From Iris pallida (lineage: Eukaryota; Streptophyta; Magnoliopsida; Asparagales; Iridaceae): DNA of 64,000 bases. This document shows, piece by piece, positions 1 to 8,846 of the stretch (positions within the stretch are counted from its first letter, which is position 1; the number at the start of each line of letters is the position of its first letter). The notes below the pieces were generated by a model. The model had not been told where the DNA came from, searched no databases, and saw only the letters and a list, made by a program, of their open reading frames with translations. Location: assembly GCA_029216955.1 (NCBI GenBank), contig JANAVB010003400.1, positions 12,687,518 through 12,751,517 on the forward strand, read 5' to 3'. Position numbers and translations under genes: made by a program.

Positions 1-282
1 ATTGTTATGGATGTTCGAAGGAGTGTTACTCCCGGCTCCAGTGTCTCCCAGAAATGTGGACGATGAATCTCTAAGTGTGGAAGATTTCGTCTTTGAGCGA
101 GTACCTTAGAAAACTTCTCCTATAACGGTCGTGGACAACTGCTTAGATTAGAGTTTCTTGGTTGAGATTTTTGGGCTGGAGATATTTGTTTTCTTCCCTT
201 TCCCCCCGCCAGGGATCTTCTGGGCATAATTGTAGGAGGCGACGAGATGCGCTTCGTCTTCTTAGCTTGGGTGTTGCAGTCA

Positions 283-1502
283 TTAAAAGACAGATTGCCG
301 GTCCTCTTGTGTGGTCGTATTGCTGCAGCAGCAGCTGACAATGACTTGAGTGCAGTGATGTCCATAAAAGGATTCTTTGCACAAGTTTTCGTCTCTTTCT
401 TTGTATTTATGAAGAATCACGTTGTGCAAGTCACTCATTTTGTGGGCCCGGGAGTCCTGAGCCCATGAGTGTGTTGGCATCCTGCCTGTTCCCTGATGTA
501 GGGGTAGTACGAGTACCTGCCCTTGATCATTGTTGGGAGATTCTTGATAACTATCCCGTTCATTGGCCACCGGGGGCTGGACATGGATAGTTTTATACAA
601 CTTTCCATCAGGGGCCCGCGTAATAGTCTGCGGGATGCCCTGATAGTCAGAAGTTGGGACAGCTGACTGAGCTCGACGAGCCCGCGCTATCTTAGACTTT
701 TTCCCTCTAGCACCCGAGAGTGCATATTAGGAAGAGTCCACGTGGTGCGTCACAGAATTTGGCACGACCTCCTGAGAGCCTCTAATGTTAGGACCGCATG
801 AGAGGCGGTCAAAGACTGACCGTGAGCCGCATGGAGAAGATGGTATGCGGCTGGGAATGGTGGCCGTGTAGGCTGTTTGCATGTGGCTGGCATGTGTGGC
901 CGCATGAACCTTCTGTATGTGGCTAGCATTTGTAGCCGCATGAACTTTATGTATGCGGCTAGAAGCGGTGGCGGCATAAGCAGTCTGCATGCGGCTGGCA
1001 GTCGTGGCCGCATGAGCCTCCTTCATATGACTGGAAGTTTTGGCCGCATGAGCCTTCTGCATGCGGCTGGCTTTTGTGGTCGCATGAGTCTTCATGTGAC
1101 CTGCGTCCTTATACGGCTTTTTTTGGACCGCATAGAGTTCCTCTTTGCCCCTGCAAGTCCAGCATCGTAGTGTTTTTCTCTGTCGAACTTGGGGACAGCA
1201 GAGTCCTCGATAGTCTGAAGTGGGACCGCACGAGAGTCTTCCTCGTTATTTTGGGTAGTAGGGAGTATTCCCTCCAGAGCATGGGAAGGAACAAATGATT
1301 TAGACCTCCACTCCCTGCGAGCCTTCTTCGTATGGACTCGCTTCTGGACCGGGCCAGCGCTCCCTTCGGAGAGCATTTCTTCAAATGTTTGCTGGTCGAA
1401 GCGGACGACCAACATCAGTTGAGTGGAGCCAAGCTTTGATGCATCCGATTGCGTCACCAACTCCTCAGCCGTGGAGAAGTTAGTCTCCAGCAGAGTCGCC
1501 AT
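283..1502 (-). pseudogene. Unrecognised broken gene with 12-residue repeats
   Basis: I do not recognise this protein. On the minus strand an ATG at 1502 opens a 136-codon frame (start MATLLETNFSTAEEL) that stops at 1092. Four bases back, in another frame (ATGA overlap), a second frame starts at 1095 and runs to a TAA at 727. That same frame then continues without a stop from 726 to 283, so one frameshift and one nonsense codon separate three blocks of about 400 codons. The middle block is about seven 12-residue repeats of the type ASRMQKAHAAT. The last block is basic near its start (GARGKKSKIARARRAQ). A TATA box lies about 325 bp upstream on the same strand. Around 365 the open frame switches again and stays open to 120. 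It could be an exon of a host gene, cargo of the neighbouring CACTA, or an unclassified element. I see no membrane segment or enzyme motif. Confidence 0.4.
843..1097 (-). repeat. 36-bp tandem repeat, about 7 copies
   Basis: Units of about 36 bp contain GCCGCATGAGCCTTCTGC followed by ATGCGGCTGG and variants. Each well-kept unit carries a 7-bp inverted repeat, GCCGCAT and ATGCGGC (for example 1043-1049 with 1061-1067). Because 36 is a multiple of three, the array is read as a 12-residue repeat in the minus-strand frame of the broken gene. Copies differ by several substitutions, so the array is not recent. Confidence 0.8.
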
Positions 1503-1825
1503 CGTGTTTGCTATTGATTATAAAAGAACAGAACAGTTTTATGGGAGGACTGGACTTTTACTTCACAACACAAACTCGCTTGTACAAAGAAGGCCTAAGG
1601 ACGAAAACCTAGGTACAACAATCTAAGTACAATTATCTAGTTTTTCTGGGGGGTGACGGTAGAGGCTCGGGAGAGTGACGGCAACTCTGTCTTACTCTTT
1701 GGACGATCGAACGCAGCTTCGGCTCCGAGGAAGAAATGCTTTTGCTGGATACTCTGTGCTCTCATGCTTCTCTCTGTGTCTCTACCGCTTTTTCTCCACT
1801 CCTTATGCAAGGGAATGACACCTTG

Positions 1826-1835
1826 CTATTTATAG
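1826..1835 (-). promoter_or_regulatory. Candidate TATA box
   Basis: The minus strand reads CTATAAATAG here, close to the plant TATA consensus, about 325 bp upstream of the ATG at 1502. The stretch between them is short of long open frames and looks like an untranslated leader. No transcript evidence is available. Confidence 0.5.
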
Positions 1836-1925
1836 GGCTTTGTGATACGTAGGGTGTGCAGTAATTAATCCTTTAAAAGTGGACGATTAGGGATTTGGTG
1901 AAGATTTGCCTTGATCTTGTTTGTT

Positions 1926-2053
1926 TGAAATTAATCTGGGCTGTTAATGTTGATTGTAACAAATCTGGGCAGTTAATATTGATTACACAAAATTTGCGTG
2001 GTTTGTTAGAAATTGATCTGGGCAGTTAATGTTGATTGCAACAAATCTGCTTT
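1926..2053 (-). repeat. Promoter-proximal direct repeats
   Basis: Three imperfect copies of AATCTGGGCAGTTAATGTTG-type sequence followed by ATTGCAACAAATCTG lie just upstream of the TATA box on the minus strand. Their position suggests upstream promoter elements or the U3 of an unidentified LTR. The rest of 1503-2195 holds no gene I can support. Confidence 0.5.
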
Positions 2054-2199
2054 GTAATGATTTGTTGATATCAGCAAATCCAAGTAAATAGATCTTAGTC
2101 AATCTCTTGCCACGTGTCCCAACTGCCTGTTATGTCGATTGCCATAAATCTGAATTGCTGAGATTTGATCAACTCCTGCCAAGTGTCCTAACTGCTGCG

Positions 2200-2452
2200 A
2201 GCCGCATAGAGGACTGTCATAGTTGAGCCGCATGAGTGCGGCCTCGTGTCAGAGCCGCATGAGGATAACAGCCGCATGGAGATAGCAGCCGCATGAAGAT
2301 GGCAGCCGCATGAGAATGGCAGCCGCATGAGGGTGGCAGCCGTATGGAGATAGCAGCCGCATGAAGGTCGCAGTCGCATGAGGGTGTCAGCCGCATGAAG
2401 ATGGCAGCCGCATGAAGGTCGCAGCCGCATGAGGGTGGCAGCAGCATAGTGA
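2200..2452. repeat. 17-bp tandem repeat with AGCCGCATGA core
   Basis: A dense array of units such as GCAGCCGCATGAAGATG and GCAGCCGCATGAGGGTG, mostly 17 bp with a few 16 or 18 bp spacings. There are about eleven tight copies, preceded by looser ones. The open frames seen across it on the minus strand only reflect the repeat. The core is the same one that builds the 36-bp array at 843-1097. Confidence 0.85.
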
Positions 2453-2675
2453 GCTTCGAATTGGTGGATCGTGCCAGCTGTAAAGATTTTCTTTGTTTTC
2501 CTAAGAGCATGCCATTATGCCAGAGTCATCATTACAGCTTTATGTCAGAGCTGTCAATTCATCTTTATGTCAGAGCTGCAGTGTTATGTCAGAGCATTAA
2601 ATGAGGCCACTGCTTGATGGCCAGCTGTAGAGGCGAACCGCATAGGGCTGCATGGCATTAAATGAGTATTTGATT

Positions 2676-2840
2676 GAGGCCGCTGCATAGAGCCGCATGG
2701 AGCTATGGGGATTTCTGAGCCGCATGAGGCTCGGAAGGACTTTTGAGCCGCATGAAGCTCTAAAGGAATCTTGAGCCGCATGAAGCTTTAAGACATTCTT
2801 TCAACCGCATGAGACTCCCTCGATTTTGGGTCGTATGGAC
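2676..2840. repeat. About 32-bp spaced AGCCGCATGA repeat
   Basis: Five or six copies of GAGCCGCATGA are spaced about 30-33 bp apart, with AT-rich filler between. Two copies form short hairpins, GAGCC-GCATGA-GGCTC and GAGC-CGCATGAA-GCTC. This third array abuts the 3' end of the CACTA gene at 2855. Confidence 0.7.
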
Positions 2841-2854
2841 TTTTCTGTTCTTTT

Positions 2855-4605
2855 TTATGCTTTTACACTCTCCTCAAGAGAAGTATGTAGCTGGGTGAGT
2901 GAGGCAACCACGGTCCTCTGCGATCCCTCCAGCTCGACCTGTCTACGCTCTGTGCGCTCCGTAGACTCGATGAGCGTATGCAAGCTGGTAACTGTAGCCT
3001 GCTGCAGACTCATCAGCTCCTGTATACTGTGCTCGATCGCATCAAATCATCCGGTGATCATAGGATCGTCGAATCGTCGCTCTACGGTATGGTGATCAGA
3101 AATCTACTGCTGTAACTCGCGACGCAGCTCATCGATCTGACGACCAATATCCTGAGCTCGTGATGACGCCTGCGAAGCTGGAGACTGCGTACTGACAGAG
3201 GGGGCCCGGGATGACCCTGAAGACAAATAGGCGCCATAGGATCCCGTACCGTAGTACGTACCCTTCTGAAGACCACCAACCGGCGGTCATCCAGAGGTCA
3301 TCCGGCGATGGAGCTGTAGGCGGCTGGGAGGAAGTACCAATCGCTCCCTCTGCTGGCGCACTAGCAGCAGCAGCCGCCTCCTCTTGTAGCCGAAGAAACT
3401 TGGCCTAGAACATTGTTTGCTAACGTCTAAGTGTTTGCTAAAGTCTATATTGATATCAATTTTCCTGTTTTCTAAATTATAGTAAATTAATATAAAGAAT
3501 AGAACGTACATATGCCTGCGTCGCCCTCTCGTCAATAAACTCCCCAGTCCTCCGATGGGTGACCAGGAAGACGGTCACCATGTTGGGGTCCTCACCCTTT
3601 TTACATGTTAAAATATATTATCTATTATTAGTATTGAACATTCTATCCAACTATATATAAAATGATGTCTAATAAAAGAAATGTGCCAGACGACGAAAAT
3701 GTTCTGTCATAGGAATTGAGCCACCAAACCACTTACTGGCGCTCGGCCGTGCCACCTTGGCCTTATCAGACCGCTCCTGGTACCTTGCCTCGCCGAATCT
3801 AGCCTTCATCACAGTCTACTGCTCTGGCGTGTTCCAACCATGGATCGGCTTTCCGGAGCGATCATGAGACTTCTGGTCGTGGATCGCATCACGGATGAGC
3901 TTGCCTTCGACGGCAGAAAATTGGGCCTCGATCTTCGTCGCCCGGTGTGGTGGATAGAAATAGGTCCTCTACAAGAAGTAAAATAGAAATAGTTGTATAA
4001 TATACACAAATAATTATTAAAAATTAAAAATAAATAAATTTTTTATCTTGAAGTGGGCCAACCAAAAGGTCTTCCTATATGCGAGAGCATCTGAGTAGTT
4101 AATCCAAGGCCCACCATAGTTTTGCCTTAGAAATAACCCAAGCTGTCTATGTACTACAGGAGGCCGATATCTATACAATAATAAATTTTATGAATATATA
4201 TGTACATATAATCATTTGAGAAATATTTATTAACTAATTAACTTACTTCATAGGTCCGTCCGTCCAAATCTCCATACGCATCTCGTCCGGGGGAGCGTAT
4301 GGAGGGTCGCTCTCACCTCCTGCCTGACCAGGATCAGTCTGATCGCCGTCCTCCATATGTTCGTCGTCGGCTCTTCCCATGGAGCCATCGGTAGGAGGAA
4401 TGCTGGACGTGGAAGGAATGCTGGACGACGAGAGAGGAGTCGCCAACCTGCTGGAACTGCCATGTTCCGACAATGGATCGGGAACAGAACGGTACACTGG
4501 TGTACTCGGAGATGCGGATGAGGGTACAGAATCTGGCTCCCCAACCTGAGGCACACGGGACTGCCTAACATAATATCCTCCGCGTCGTCCTCCTGGTCTA
4601 GTCAT
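2855..4605 (-). pseudogene. CACTA second gene (Transposase_24-like, coiled coil)
   Basis: The start MTRPGGRRGGYYVRQSRVP at 4605 opens a Ser/Pro-rich N-terminal exon to about 4250, where a GTAAGT donor follows. Apparent further exons are about 4175-4053 (LFLRQNYGGPWINYSD), 3970-3710 (RTYFYPPHRATKIEAQF), 3583-3510 (TVFLVTHRRTGEFIDERATQ) and 3410-2855. The last carries FLRLQEEAAAAASAPAEG and a predicted coiled coil (DIGRQIDELRRELQQ, then LMSLQQATVTSLHTLIEST) ending at 2855. The layout matches the plant Ptta/En/Spm accessory protein found downstream of the transposase in CACTA elements, which by family knowledge binds subterminal DNA. At least three in-frame stops (two in CAG-to-TAG context) and one frameshift make it broken. 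Exon ends are inferred from splice-like sites only. Confidence 0.7.
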
Positions 4606-4738
4606 ACCTGATAGTAATATATGGCAAAAAAACAAATATACATATTTATATGATAGACATCACAGATTTTTGAAAAATATCATACTCACAAAATTGTCAC
4701 TAAAGTGTCAAATATGATGATAAAACAAACATACAAAT

Positions 4739-7190
4739 TTAATCCTCTTTTGAAAATTCATCTTGTTCGTTTAGCTCATCATCTTCTTTTTCGTCTTCTT
4801 CTTCTTCTTCTTCTTCTTCTTCTTCTTCTTCTTCTTCTTCTTCCTCTACATCTTCACTTTCATCTGCATCTTCCTTTTTAGATAATTCTACTTCTTCTAC
4901 ACAATTAGATGTGTAATGAGGAACTTCCGTCGTGTCTACTTCTATAATATTTGTTACAAGAGGTAGTTCATCCTCTTCTTAAGCTATATCGTCAACCTCA
5001 AAGGTTTTTCTAGCTTTGGTCTTGCATACTGCCCACCAGTCCGACCTTGTTGTTCCCCGTTTAGGATAACTTGTGAAGTACATGAGCTAAGCCTGACTTG
5101 ATAGGACAAATGGTTCATAGGTTTGATATCGACGCCGATAGTTTATATCCACAAGACCGTGCTTGTCTACTTTCCAGCCTTGACCTTCAATCGGATCGAA
5201 CCAATCACACCTGAATAACACAATCTTAGTAGGCTCTATTCCATAACTATATGTCAGCTCCATAATCTCCCGTAGGATGCCATAGAAATCGTTGTCCGCA
5301 TCAACATCTTTGTGGTTCGAAGATCTGATACACAAACAACTATTTTTGGTGGAATCGAGATCCACAAAGTTGTCTATGATCGGGCAAGTTGTTGACTTGA
5401 ACCTAAATCCATTCACACAGTAGCTTGGCCATATTTTTGCAGCCTAAATTGGTCCCTTGGCTAGCGTTCTAATAGACTTTCTCAAGTCTTGCGTATGGAC
5501 GATAGACCTAAATACCACGAAAAAAGAAATTAAGCTCATTCTCAAGTGCATATACAGAAAGGTAATTAAAGAGTTCTCAAGTCTTACATATGCACTCAAC
5601 CATGATGGGAAATAACGCCTCATTTCTTGTTCTAGTTCTTCTTCTATTATGTGTGGCCTACCTGACCTCACATCATCATTAAATATGCTGAAAACAACAT
5701 CATTCAATTACTATAATAGTATAATAATCAACACTATGAAAATAATGTAGACGTATTAATTACTTACCCCTCCAGCTTCTCTACTTCATGCTCGTTACAG
5801 TTGAGTAATACATACACCTGAGCAGCCCTTAGCTCATCATAGTTCAGATATCTCTTCTTTATTTTACTCGATGGCTTTCCCGGAGCATTGAATACCTTCA
5901 GTATTGTATCATTACATTCATAATCTCCGTCGTCGTTTCTGGAAGCTCTCATTCTATTAGTTGCAACATGAGGCTTGAAATACATCGAACAAAAGTTTGT
6001 AATCTCCTCGAGAACATAGGCTTCACAAATAGAACCCTCGACCCGTGCCTTATTTTTCATCTTTCTTTTTAGGTGATTCAAATGTCGTTCGAACGGGTAC
6101 ATATATCGATATTCGACGGGTCCACCAACACGTGCCACATAGGAAAGATGAATCGGCAAATGCTCCATAGAGTCGAAGAATCCAGGAGGAAACACCCTCT
6201 CTAGCCCCAACCTGATATTACGCGAATCTGAAGCAAAATCAGGATACACTCGATCAAAGTGCTGCCACGCTTCTCCATCGGATGGGTGATCCAACACTCC
6301 TTCAATCTGTTCTCGCGTGTGCCAACTCATATTTTTGGCCGTCTCTTTCACCAAAAATAATCTTTGCAACCGCAACATTAAAGGCAAGTAGTGCATTGAA
6401 TCGGTTGGTCTTCTTGCACCGGTAGACCTTCCTGTACTAGTTGTCTTATAGCGAACAGCACCACAAAACCTGCACACATCTGCATCCTTGTCATCTTTGT
6501 AGTACAACATGCACCTATTGCGACAAGAATCGATTTTCTCGTATCCCATCCAGAGTGATCTCACAATCCTCTTAGACCGGTAGAAGTCTTTAGGTAACTT
6601 AGCACCCGCCGGCAAGATCTCTATAGTCAACTCCAACACTCGGTTGTAGCATTCTTGCGACATGTTAAAATCTGACTTAATGCTCAACAGTCTTGTAACC
6701 ACCTCCAACGGTGAATGATCCTCACAACCAAGATACAATGGAGTCCTTGCATTCTCCAGCAACTCCATGAACATTACAGCATCGACATAGGATGGCTCCT
6801 CAACTGCATCATGAACGAAACTAGGCCCTACAGCGTCGAAAACCATGTTCACGCATCCGTCGTCGTATGCATGATTATCTGAAACAAAATTAGGTCCCAC
6901 ATGCATATACAGCTCAACATAAGGCTCCGGCTCTGATGTTAAAGACATATTCGTGTGCGGTCCACTAATATTAATTAGGCGTGAAACCCCTCGAGTACAA
7001 ATGATGTGTCACTTCCACTTCTGGATAATATTTCACGTTATGACACTTCACACACGGACACTTAATTTTGGTGCCGTCCATGTACTGAGGGAACGCCTTG
7101 GCAAACTACAGGAACATCTCAACTCCCGCTATGTATTCATCCTGCACACCGCATATATCATCAGGACGACGATTGTACATCCATGAACGA
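4739..7190 (-). pseudogene. CACTA TNP2-type transposase, core deleted
   Basis: The order of domains is right for a TNP2 transposase. A Transpos_assoc-like region at about 7190-6950 has the cysteine motif CPCVKCHN and one internal TAG. A 394-codon frame follows at 6948-5764, then a DUF4216-like block at 5416-5087 (KIVLFRCDWFDPIEG) and an acidic Glu-rich tail ending at 4739. Inside the 394-codon frame, the start of the Transposase_21 region (DFASDSRNIRLGL) runs straight into the later DUF4218-like region (ERVFPPGFFDSMEHLPIHL). The intervening catalytic core, normally several hundred residues, is missing in frame at about 6200. A TAA in the tail (about 4981) adds further damage. Intron-like gaps separate the blocks. 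It cannot encode a working transposase. Confidence 0.85.
4793..4844. repeat. (CTT)n microsatellite coding poly-Glu
   Basis: An almost pure CTT run. On the minus strand it reads as a run of Glu codons within the acidic tail of the CACTA transposase. Confidence 0.9.
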
Positions 7191-7199
7191 CACCGCAAG

Positions 7200-8009
7200 T
7201 ATTAATTCATATCCGTTTGGAAATAATTCTGCAGAGATGGCACACAATTATCCAATAGGCACAAATTCGTATCATAAATACCTACAGTAGTATTATAACT
7301 TGATATCAATGTTCCAAAATCCTACCGTACTTGCATTAAGAAATCACCACTTAACCAATTATTTATATATCCTCGTATCCTTGTCTACCTTGTATCTCAC
7401 ATAATAATATGTGTGTGTGTTTTTTGCACTCTAAGTATTTATTTTAATGAGTAGTGTATCTTCATAATTTGAGTAATAAATTCTGTTGGATAACCTGAAT
7501 AATGAAATTGTATCTCATATATATTGCTACATGGGGTATGTAAACCATAGGTAGCTTGACACATACCTAATATCCAATCCTTAGACTAAGGTAATAGCCC
7601 ATACCTTAGCTACTAGTAGGTAATACTCACTCTATTATTACCTTATCATATACTATCTATTATAGTATATTATACTCATCAATAACTTAACTAACACTAA
7701 TACCTTCACTACTTAATTTTCTAATAATATACTTTACCTATTACCTTACACTATCCATCAACACAACCTATTACCTATGATACCAAGTATCAACTCCCTA
7801 TTTCCTGGCATGCTGTCCCATACACAGACCTTGCACACACGCTTGTGCTCCCTACTGAACAAGGCCTGAAAATAGAAGTGATACCTTGTGTATCCATCCC
7901 TCTCCTATTCTCGAAAAAATCCCATATTATTGTCAAGACCCTTACCCAAGATCGATACACACATAAGACACATTCTGTTGAGTTTCTTCTCTCCTATTCC
8001 AGGCTTGAG
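7200..8009. other. CACTA 5' region without a gene
   Basis: AT-rich DNA between the transposase start and the C/T-rich repeats. It contains short repeated pieces of the type TACCTTA and TTACCTA around 7560-7790. I see no coding frame, RNA gene or further element. Confidence 0.5.
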
Positions 8010-8477
8010 CACAAGTCACCTCTACCTCTACACACACACACACATTATTATGCACAAGTCCCCTCTACCTCTTCCTCTACACACACAACCCAAGCTCTCT
8101 CTACTTCCCATACTGTAACCTAGGGCTAGCAAGGGCAAGTCTCCTCTACCTCTACCTCTATACACACACATATTATTGTGCACAAGTCTCCTCTACCTCT
8201 ACCTCTACACACACAACCCGAACTCTCCCTACTTTCCATACTATAACCTAGGACTAGGGCAAGTCCCCTCTACCTCTATACACACACACATACATATTAT
8301 TGTGCACATGTCCCCTCTACCTCTACCTCTACACACACAATCCGAGCTCTCCCTACTTCCCATACTGTATCCTTGGGCTAGGGCTAGGGTTAGGGTTCTC
8401 GTGTCTGTGTCTATGTCTGTGTCAAGATTTGTGTCCGTGTCTGTGTATAGATAGCTAGGGCTAGGGTTAGGGTTTAC
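8010..8477. repeat. About 125-bp C/T-rich tandem repeat plus TTAGGG-like runs
   Basis: Three imperfect units of about 120-126 bp begin with CAAGTCCCCTCTACCTCTAC and contain ACACACA tracts, TATTATTGTGCAC and CTCCCTACTTCCCATACTGT. They end in CTAGGGCTAGGG- and TTAGGGTT-type runs at about 8373-8398 and 8455-8477. The open frames on the plus strand here are repeat artefacts. Location suggests the transcribed leader or subterminal zone of the CACTA. Confidence 0.75.
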
Positions 8478-8631
8478 CTGAAGAGGGCGGCTCGGTCAGA
8501 GGAGGGAGGCGGCGAGGAGGGAGGCTTCATCGTCGAAGGAGGCTGCTGTCGTCGGAGGAAAAGTTTTGGGAGAGAGAAGGAAGAAATGAATGTTTCGAAC
8601 GGGATATATTAAAACATTAGCTATGTCTGCT

Positions 8632-8830
8632 TTTGACGTCGCTGAACGTCGCTATGTAGCGACATAACTTAAGTTACGTCACTGAACATTGCTATTCAGC
8701 GACGTACTTTATATCATGTCACAGAACGTCGCTATTCACCGACGTTTTGCGATGTCTATCAAAAGGAGTCGCTATATTCAATATTTAGCGACGTTGTTTT
8801 ATTCCGTCGTTAAATTACGTCGCTAATAGA
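8632..8830. repeat. CACTA subterminal GTCGCTA inverted repeats
   Basis: GTCGCTA and its complement TAGCGAC recur about every 30-60 bp. One perfect palindrome is GTCGCTA-TG-TAGCGAC at 8648-8663. A wider one has arms at about 8769-8775 and 8786-8792. Degenerate versions lie at about 8690-8703 and 8730-8743. By family knowledge such subterminal repeats are binding sites for the CACTA accessory protein. Confidence 0.8.
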
Positions 8831-8832
8831 GC

Positions 8833-8846
8833 AGATTTTAGTAGTG
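8833..8846 (-). repeat. CACTA terminal inverted repeat (right end)
   Basis: The minus strand begins CACTACTAAAATCT exactly where the LINE-1 reading frame is interrupted. The adjacent three bases (8847-8849, acg) are the candidate copy of the 3-bp target duplication, which cannot be confirmed without the other end. Confidence 0.85.

Larger units (their letters stand above)
2855..8846 (-). mobile_element. CACTA (En/Spm) transposon, right part only
   Basis: The element is on the minus strand. Its right border is a CACTACTAAAATCT terminus (read on the minus strand) at 8833-8846, preceded by subterminal palindromes and two gene relics: a TNP2-type transposase and a second CACTA gene. The opposite terminus was searched for by eye as CACTACTA in 1-2855 and was not found, so the left end is outside the window, deleted or degraded. 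The right flank is LINE-1 coding sequence interrupted exactly at the terminus, so the CACTA inserted into an existing LINE. Lost catalytic sequence and several stops make it non-autonomous. Confidence 0.85.

Noticed and set aside
2188..2510. His/Ala/Leu-rich open frames on the minus strand
   Set aside because: They are direct translations of the 17-bp array. Two frames are open at once, as expected for repeats.
8373..8477. Interstitial telomere array
   Set aside because: Only a few imperfect CTAGGG/TTAGGG words and no run of the plant telomere unit TTTAGGG. Similar words occur in the LTR copies at about 44590, 47580 and 51380.
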